From Isochrysis galbana (Eukaryota; Haptophyta; Isochrysidales; Isochrysidaceae), in the NCBI GenBank assembly GCA_018136815.1, contig CM030931.1, positions 1,405,398 to 1,469,397 on the forward strand: a DNA stretch of 64,000 nt, written 5' to 3'. The notes under the pieces are model-generated. The model saw nothing but the letters and a program-made list of their open reading frames with translations, did not search any database and was not told the DNA's origin. The translations under genes were made by a program, and so were the position numbers. Below, piece by piece: positions 57,376 to 64,000 of the stretch (within the stretch, counting starts at the first letter, position 1; each line of letters begins with the position of its first letter).

Positions 57376-58176
57376 ATGCTTGCCCTCGCATCTCCCTCGA
57401 CCCTTAGCATCGCGACGCCGCCCGCGCCCAAGCTGAAGAACTGGCTGCCCTTTATCGAGCGCCCGGCTTATCTTGATGGTACCTTTGCTGGCGATGTCGG
57501 CTTCGACCCGCTCGGCCTGATCAACATTGAAGGTCCATGGTGGGACATCGCAGGTGCCTCCATGCCGGCACGCCGTGTGGCTTGGATGCGAGAGGCCGAG
57601 ATCAAGCACGCCCGCCTAGCCATGCTTGCTGCTGCAGGATGGCCGTTGTCGGAGCTCTGGCATGGTCCACTCGCTGGCATCACCGGCCTACCTTTCGAGC
57701 TCGACTCCACCCAGGGGAGGGCACCTGCAGTATTGAATGGGAACATTGGTGAGGCAGCACCCGTGCTCGCTCTCGCTCTTCTCTTTGCCTCTTACCTCGA
57801 ATGTGCAACTCTTGATCAAGTTCATGGTTTGACTGCTACGGGGAAGACGATTTCCGCAAAGAGCGGCCAGCCCGTTCTCAAGACGTATACTCCTGGGGAT
57901 CTGAACTTTGATCCTTTCAACCTCTACACATTTTTCGGCTGGCAGGCGCCCCCAATGATCGAGGCTTCCGCATCGGCAGATCCGGAGTATCGGATGCGCT
58001 GGATTGCCTTCAACAGGAAAGAGATGGAGACTGCGGAAATCAAAAATGGTCGTCTCGCTATGCTTGGAATCACAGGATTTGCTTTTCAGGAGGCCCTTTG
58101 GGGCACTCCGGTTGTAGACCAAACTCCGCTCCTCTTCACCCCCATCAGTGACCTCATCTTCTCTGGAAGATATTAA
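57376..58176 (+). CDS. Light-harvesting chlorophyll a/x-binding protein (LHC superfamily)
   Basis: Intronless, 266 aa. Three-helix LHC protein: the entry motif GDVGFDPLGL, helix 1 with REAEIKHARLAMLAAAGW, helix 2 (VLALALLFASYLECATLDQVHG), then GDLNFDPFNLYTFFG and helix 3 with EIKNGRLAMLGITGFAFQEAL. The E...R ion-pair and chlorophyll-ligand residues of helices 1 and 3 are present, and an amphipathic end follows (TPLLFTPISDLIF). It captures light in thylakoid membranes. The subclade (red-lineage or other) is not resolved. The leader before WLPFIERPAYLDGTFAG is only about 20 residues, short for any plastid import route. A hydrophobic, signal-like segment sits just upstream in another frame (57315-57375), so the start may be incomplete. 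Confidence 0.9.
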   Translation: MLALASPSTLSIATPPAPKLKNWLPFIERPAYLDGTFAGDVGFDPLGLINIEGPWWDIAGASMPARRVAWMREAEIKHARLAMLAAAGWPLSELWHGPLAGITGLPFELDSTQGRAPAVLNGNIGEAAPVLALALLFASYLECATLDQVHGLTATGKTISAKSGQPVLKTYTPGDLNFDPFNLYTFFGWQAPPMIEASASADPEYRMRWIAFNRKEMETAEIKNGRLAMLGITGFAFQEALWGTPVVDQTPLLFTPISDLIFSGRY

Positions 58177-58274
58177 GTTCCGGGGAAGTGCCTCAGTCAT
58201 CGGCGATGCGAGAACTGCCGTGCCTGATATGCCATGAACAGTGCACCTACGTATGATCGGATGTTACGTGTTCA

Positions 58275-59110
58275 TTGACTGGTGTAATGTCATTTTCATT
58301 TGCCAATTTTAGTCCGTGCTATCTATCCGACTCCGACGTCTTGACAAAATCACCGCTACGAGTGAGTACGGCTTGTGGCAGTGTGCTAATATCACTCCAT
58401 ACGACCATACGCCCTTACCTAACCACTTCCCCTACCTTCCCCCTTCCGCGGGAGAATCGCCTCGACATCACCAAAGACGACTGTAAACACATAGCCAAGT
58501 TATACACCCTGCCGTTGCTAAAACACACCGACAAACACCCACACTTCAAACACATCACCCACAGGAGGATAGGAACCAAGAATAGATTCGAAAACAGCAC
58601 AACGAGAAAATGCAGGATGTGCAACCGTTACCAAGAAGATTCGTGTCACCTAGCGTGGTGCCCAGAGACGAGGAAAACCTTCGACACTATAGACTATAGA
58701 CGCAATAGCTAATTATACCCCTGAACCAAACAGGACTAGAAAACAGAAGTCGGAAGATAGACTGTTTGCATACCCGTCTTCGTCGACGCCCGATAGCTTA
58801 AAAACCCTCTACGTGATAGCATGGAGGTACATAATAAAAGACTTCTACAGTCTACAGAATAGAGTTTGAATCACACAAATACCACTACATACCGGTTTTA
58901 GAATCCACGCTGAAAAGGTTCACTACCTTGGTGTGGGGCCTTACCCCGCCGGACGGACACTACCGAATGCGCACGCGCGCGGTGGTTCAGGGTAGAAAAC
59001 CCAAGCTCAAAAGACCGCTGGAGCTCAGCGCCCCCATCTTTATAGAAAACGAAAAAGGAAAGTTAAAAATGAACGACAACCTTGGCCTCGTGGCTGACAA
59101 AATAGACAAA
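58275..59110 (+). pseudogene. Possible non-LTR retrotransposon 3' remnant
   Basis: The first frame (58275-58712) contains RFENSTTRKCRMCNRYQEDS followed by CHLAWCPETRK, like the Cys/His motif (CxxC...HxxxxC) found after reverse transcriptase in many non-LTR elements. After a stop and a frame change, coding-like sequence resumes (VIAWRYIIKDFYSLQN, then after another shift SHKYHYIPVLESTLKRFTTL). No RT core is present. Lower GC than its surroundings. The family call rests on one motif and is tentative. Confidence 0.4.
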
Positions 59111-59833
59111 AAACCGCCTGTCATGGCTCGGCCACCAGGCTCTAGAGTATCCACAGCACCATGCACGCGATTGCGATTGCGCCAAGCAAGAGGGGTTCAG
59201 GAAGTAGCAGCAGCAGCGGCCCTTCTTCGCTCTTCGCTTCTTCTTAGCCTGTCGAGTCGAGCGGAGCCGGAGGGCTCTGGGCCACTCCGTCGCGAGCGTC
59301 ACCGGCGGTTAGCGCGGCGCCTTGGCCCTCCTCCCCGCCGGGAGTCGGGTGAATGAAATTCTGGATGGGGTCGGGCATCCCCATTTGGGTGTCTGGACGG
59401 GGGACGAACGGCGAACGAAGGGCGGTGGGGCGCGCAAGATGGCGCGGCTCCGCGTCACTTACGAGTCGAGCCATGCCGCCTTCCGCTGAAGAAGAGGAGG
59501 AGGAGGCGGCGGAGATGCGAGCCGCAGGTGAGAAGCCGCAGGCGGAAGACGGAGCAGGAAGGAGGAGGTGGCGGTGGCTAGACTGTGGACTGTGGACTGT
59601 GGGGCGCTAAGCAACTATCTATAGTAGCTAGCCTATCCACAACGTTTGAGAGTGAGTGTGAGTGCCATTACCGATTACTTGTTCCTAGACTGTTAACAAT
59701 TGCAATGACAAATACAACGTTGGACGTTGGCAATGACAATGCAGGCTGTTTATGGTCTCCGGCTGGGGTTTATGATCTCCGGTTGAAGCTCGTTCAACCC
59801 TATCATCGTGTTGCCCAAACGCCCAAAGTGTCC
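59111..59833. other. Intergenic
   Basis: No gene recognised. A short tagactgtggactgtggact repeat occurs near 59580. ORFs are Arg/Glu-rich without support. Confidence 0.35.
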
Positions 59834-59852
59834 AGCCAGCAAACATACGAAT
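59834..59852. repeat. Target duplication, left, of retroposon copy B
   Basis: agccagcaaacatacgaat, perfectly repeated at 60727-60745. Confidence 0.85.
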
Positions 59853-60726
59853 AAATAATAATCAATGTTATATCCTAGCCAACCCCACTAGCTAATTGGA
59901 CATAACGTCTCAGTCCCGGAATCCCGCCATGCCTGACGGGCCAGGTGTCCGAGTGAGTGATACCGGCGGGTGGGGGCACTGCCCCCTCCCCTCGATATTT
60001 GTCCTCCCCCCAGTGCATGCACCGGCCCCGCGCACCCCAGCGCGTCCTCTCCTCGAGCCCACGCTGGGGGAAAACCCCTTTCGGGTAAAAGCAACGCAGG
60101 GGGGGGGGGGCATTCGTGAGATAGGAGCCCAGAAGCGCTAATCTCCCTCGCTAGAGCGAGTGGCCGCGGCGAGCCGCGGCCCTTCCCTCCTGGCTCTGGC
60201 GCCCCCGTCTTCTCTTACCCAAACGGGGCGAGAAGACACGTTTCTGCCGGAGGGGAGAGCTGCCGCTCCCCCCTCCCCTACCTCTTCCCTTTTCCTCCTC
60301 TCTTCCCTGCGGCGGGGGCCCATGGCGCGCGCCTGCGGCCCCTCTTCAGGTCCCCAGGAGGCCGGCAGGGGCCTGGGAGCACAGCTCAGGGGGCAGGTGG
60401 GGCTGGGGCATGGCCCTGGCCCCTCCTGCCTCTCCCTCGCTGGCTCTCGAGCCCCTGCCAGTCGACTGGAACTGGCTGGGGGGTCCTGATCAGGGGGGCC
60501 CACGGGGAGGAGGGGCTGGTCAGAGGGATGGGCAGGCCACGACGGGCCAGGGCGGGCGAGTCAGGCGGGCCTGTGGGGAGAGGAATGGGTCAGCAGGGCT
60601 GTGTGCTCCCGGCAAGCCATCAGGCGTGCCAGGAGAGTGGGTGGTTCCTCCCCCATGGCAGGGGAGGAGTGGAGAGAGAGGTGGGCTCGTGCCCAGCCAT
60701 GGGCGAACTAAGTATAAACTTAGTTG
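59853..60726 (-). mobile_element. Retroposon family R4, copy B (874 bp)
   Basis: The reverse complement begins caactaagtttatacttag and ends with a tail attgattattattt, matching copy A (45202-46065) throughout with scattered substitutions. Flanked by a perfect 19-bp target duplication. Opposite orientation to copies A and C. Confidence 0.8.
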
Positions 60727-60745
60727 AGCCAGCAAACATACGAAT
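60727..60745. repeat. Target duplication, right, of retroposon copy B
   Basis: Second copy of agccagcaaacatacgaat. Confidence 0.85.
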
Positions 60746-61031
60746 GCAGCCAAGCCATCTTTATCCGTTGAAAAATCTATTGATATTGGGTGTGCTGCCT
60801 ATGCGCGTGCGTGAGCGCGCGCTTTGCCGCACTCTTGGATCGGCTTCGGCGCGAAACCCTATTGCATCTGCTTCCGTGAAGCATCCCATCACCAACCGAC
60901 ATTTCCAAGTCACAAGTAGGAAGAGCGGCACGTGAGGTGAAACCCACATCGAAATCGACACAACCCTATTGCACGCTACACAAGTGAATGACTGAGCACA
61001 ATCCTTGAATGCGCAAGGGTGTCGCGAGCCC

Positions 61032-62078
61032 TTACATGAGATGTGCCAATGTGGGATCCACTACGGATGCCATGCCTTTCACATGAGGCACCATTGTGGC
61101 ACCTGGCTTAAGTCCCGAGCCATTCTTCGACTTGGCAGCCAGCTGCTGGATTTTGGCGTATTGACTGAACTTGATATTCTTTTCCGTATCGTCATTCGAG
61201 ATGATGGCCTGTAAGCGTGGACATGACAATTGCAAATGAGCATGGATGACTGCAAAACTCGATACTTACAGCAAGCAGCTGTTTTATGCACGCTATCCTA
61301 ACCTCAAGTGGACCTTACATTGCATGTGGCGGGGAGGCTGTGGAGTGCTTAGGCTCCGTGGTGCACCCAATCGCCCCTCGGGGTGGCGTACCTTGACGTG
61401 TTCATCAACACATTCCCGTCCATAGCGCGCATAGAGCAGAGTGACTGCCTCGTCAAGATCCATCGAGCCATTCAGGTTCTTGTCGTGCATGATGAATTCC
61501 ACCACATTGAAGAGCTTCCGCGGCTCGAAACCTGAAAGAGAGAAGGGCGGGGCGTGAGCAAGCGGCGTCTGAATACATGCCAGCAAAGCCGAGGAGTGGT
61601 GTACGATTTCAGGAAGTGGCCCCGCACCGGTTTGATCATCGCGAATCCTGTAGAACATTGCCCGAAATTCGTCCCAATCGACGCACCCGTCAGCGTCATC
61701 GTCGACCTCCCAAATCATGAGCGCGGCATCGTCCCGCTTAACTTTGTGCCCCAGGAAGTCCAACTCTTGGATCAAATCCTCCACCGACATCTTGCCGTTC
61801 CCGGACTTATTCAGGCGTTTGAATGCTCGACGGAGGGTTTCAAGTTCCTGCAGTAATCAGCCGGGCATGAACACTAACTGCACACGACACTGTCAACTGG
61901 GAAGAAGGAGAAAGCAAGCTCTTTTCCATGTCAGCCAGAATCAAACTACTGCGTCGAGGATGCGCTCGGCATATCGTCGCCGCCGCACCTGTGCCTCCTT
62001 GAACTCGCGGTGCTCCTTCTCTCGACGCGCCTTCTCGAGCTCAGCCTCCTTACGGACCTGCTTGTTCGTCGCCGACAT
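61032..62078 (-). CDS. EF-hand calcium-binding protein, probably axonemal
   Basis: Four exons (61989-62078, 61628-61847, 61392-61531 and 61032-61208) with in-frame GT-AG introns of 141, 96 and 183 nt give about 208 aa. A charged N-terminal helix (KEAELEKARREKEHREFKEA) precedes EF-hand-like units: a degenerate loop NKSGNGKMSVED, a canonical loop DDDADGCVDWDEF and DKNLNGSMDLDEA. A conserved-looking RYGRECVDEHV and a basic C-terminal tail follow. The DGCVDWDEF...LYARYGR pattern is shared, as far as I can recall, with small flagellar EF-hand proteins of algae and protists. Its head-to-head pairing with a dynein-associated gene supports a flagellar role. Function is inferred. Confidence 0.8.
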
Positions 62079-62720
62079 GACGGGCCTCGCTCACGCGCCG
62101 ACGAGCTTTGGCGGCGGTACCCCCACTGGCGGAGCGAGAGGGCCGGGATCGAGCCTTACTCGCCGCCTGCGGCTGCGGCTGCCGAGAAGGGGAAGGGGGT
62201 GCTGGGGCGGGGTCCTCCCTCTGTGCTGTTGAGCCGACGAGAGGCGAGACGAGACGTTACGAGGGGGGAGGGGGCGGATGGGGGAGAGGGGGCGAGGAGA
62301 GGAAGCGAGAGGGATAAGAAGAGAGGTCGTCCAGGCATCCGGGGGAGCGGGCGGAAGGGCACACCGTCACGACACTCGTTACCCTATCAACTAACGCACA
62401 TGACGTGTGATTTCGATCGGGGTACTTTAGTCTGCGTGCGTGCGTGCCTCTCTATCTGTTTCTTCCGTCTCTTCTCATATGCAAATCAACAATATCTTGC
62501 CCATCGCTCTCTCCCCTCTGTTATTCTCCTCTCTTCTTCTGGCTCTCCTCCTCTGCTCTACCGCCCACCCTCCCCTGTTGTTCCATTCTCTTGTTTTCTC
62601 CCTCTCGTGCATACACATATCCCTCTCTCCTCTTTCTCAATCTCTTCTCTCTTACTCCCTGCCTCCGCCACCGGCCCGCTCTCGTCCCTCTCTCACCACA
62701 CCTCGCTCCCCGGCTGCCCG
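62079..62720. promoter_or_regulatory. Divergent promoter region between two flagellar-type genes
   Basis: 642 bp separate the two start codons. The half next to the EF-hand gene is G/A-rich on the plus strand (about 62180-62350), and the half next to the DNAI7-like gene is C/T-rich (about 62450-62720). Each gene thus has a pyrimidine tract on its own coding strand. No TATA box was identified. The long ORF starting at 62010 crosses this region only by lack of stops. Confidence 0.5.
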
Positions 62721-64000
62721 ATGGCGCCAAAGGCGAAGAAGCCCTCCAAGGCCGAGCTCGCCGCGGAGGCGGAGCGGTTGGCCGAGGAGCAGCGGATTGC
62801 CGATGAGATCGAAGCCAAGCGCCAAGAGGAGCTCCGCATCGAGAGGGAGGCCCATGAGGCCGTAGAGGCGGAACAGAGGCGTGCAGCAGAGGAGGAGCAC
62901 ATCGCACGTGTAGCCGCGGAGCTCGAGATTCACGGCCCGTCGTACGCATCAGAGGCTGCAGAACTGCGCAAGGAGCGCGCCGCCTTTGAAGCCGACAAGC
63001 TGTGGAATCGGTACATCACAGACACTGTGCTTCCTGACCCAACCGACCAGCCCGGGGTTCGCTCCTACCTTTATGCGTGGGAAACGAGTCCAACATCAAG
63101 TGATCTCGAAAAGGCGTTCGATGAGTTGCAGGAGGCTGCCACCCTGCGGACCAATCTGGTGACTGAATCGATGCTCGCACAGGAACAGGTGCGCAAGGCC
63201 TGCCTTCATGACGCCTCCCTTTGCTGTACTATCAAGCTGCTTTCTCCCAGAACATTGTTGTGCTGGTACGCTCTAGATTTGGAAGTTGGAAGGCCTGGTG
63301 ATGCGGAATCGATTCACCCACAATGTGGTTCTGTTTTTACCCTGCCCTGAATAGGGCGATTTGGCACGGGCAACATGGCAGCGGGAGCTAGTTGCTGAGC
63401 TTGATGAGCTGGTGCAATCCAAGCTGGATGCTGCGACGGCAGCATTCCTCGTCTCCACGGAAAGCCTTCCCGAAGCTAAGGCTGGCGACGTCTCTCGCCA
63501 AGGCTTCCGTGAAGGCACCTTCTCAGCCGGGCTTTGGGTCAACTTGACCAAGAACCCGAGGACCAAGGTATGGTGATTTCCGTCTGGCCCATGGGCATCA
63601 GGCCGCACGACTCGGATTTCTGGTCTCTTTGGGCTATTCTACACGCACCGTCTTTGCGTTGGCATAGTCTATCCTACTGCAACATTGCGCAATCATGCCT
63701 TTTCGCTTTTACTCACCGAGGTGGACTCAATCTTCTCCTGCACCTTTGCTTCAGGTTGTGGACTTCTCCCAAATCGGCATCTCTACTGAGATCCCCAAAA
63801 CTCTCGCTTTGGGCTCTGTGGCTATCCGAGCATTCCAATCTTATGTTGATCACGTTACGCCCGTCAACGAGCTTGTGTTAGAGGAACTCGAGGCCTCCGA
63901 TCAAAACGAACACGAAAATGCAGGCGCCAACCCTGAAGACACAGAGGCGGAGGCGAATCGCACTGCGGCGGACGCAAAGGTTGCTGAAAGCTTGCCCCAC
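62721..64000 (+). CDS. DNAI7/CASC1 (IC97)-like axonemal dynein-associated protein, partial
   Basis: Exons 62721-63188, 63355-63567 and 63755 to beyond the window end, with GT-AG introns of 166 and 187 nt in phase 0. The N-terminus MAPKAKKPSKAE is followed by a long charged coiled coil (AEEQRIADEIEAKRQEELRI and on), then LWNRYITDTVLPDP, and in the third exon DFSQIGISTEIPKTLALGSVAIR, all in the order of the CASC1/IC97 family. Family members attach to inner-arm dynein in motile cilia, where they help assembly or regulation. The start is the ATG after the pyrimidine tract; the C-terminal half lies outside the window. Confidence 0.8.

Noticed and set aside
62010-62720. Upstream extension of the DNAI7-like frame
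   Set aside because: It crosses the divergent intergenic region and the antisense first exon of the EF-hand gene. The family N-terminus (MAPKAKK) begins at 62721.

Overview
The window is nuclear DNA of a flagellated, photosynthetic eukaryote. It contains spliced genes (GT-AG introns of about 80-340 nt), a light-harvesting chlorophyll-binding protein, two axonemal-type genes, a kinesin-13 and several families of transposable elements. High GC content, long homopolymer and purine/pyrimidine tracts, and an LHC gene with no plant-like leader fit a unicellular alga, perhaps with a secondary plastid. The sequence alone does not fix the lineage. No rRNA, tRNA or CRISPR array was recognised.

Layout. 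1-7.3 kb: repeat-rich DNA with a hAT transposase remnant, a 186-bp tandem repeat and one possible two-exon gene. 7.3-10.9 kb: eight-exon kinesin-13 gene (minus strand). 11.97-35.62 kb: a nested LTR-retrotransposon block, all on the minus strand. The outer element is an internally deleted Ty3/gypsy relative with short (160-166 bp) LTRs. It is interrupted by a larger Ty3/gypsy element flanked by a perfect 5-bp target duplication. That inner element encodes gag, an in-frame amber stop, then a pol polyprotein with a C5-cytosine-methyltransferase-like domain of phage type, protease, RT, RNase H and the start of integrase. The inner element appears twice around a 100-N gap, and several signs suggest one element assembled twice.

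36.6-49.4 kb: three host genes: a fatty-acyl-AMP-ligase-like enzyme, a DEAD-box helicase and an NCS2 nucleobase permease (minus). 44-56 kb and 59.8-60.7 kb: accessory DNA. It holds a previously unlabelled retroposon family of three copies (864-926 bp, 17-19 bp target duplications, AT-rich simple-repeat tails), one of which disrupts a piggyBac-like ORF, plus a 923-bp terminal-inverted-repeat element and hAT-associated repeats. 54-58.2 kb: two small hypothetical genes and the LHC gene. 61.0-64.0 kb: an EF-hand protein and a DNAI7/CASC1 (IC97) axonemal dynein-associated protein, head to head across a 642-bp intergenic region.

A recurring pattern is a pyrimidine-rich tract on the coding strand just upstream of most host genes, probably part of promoters or 5' leaders. 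The host genes have no operon-like link to one another, except for the divergent flagellar pair.
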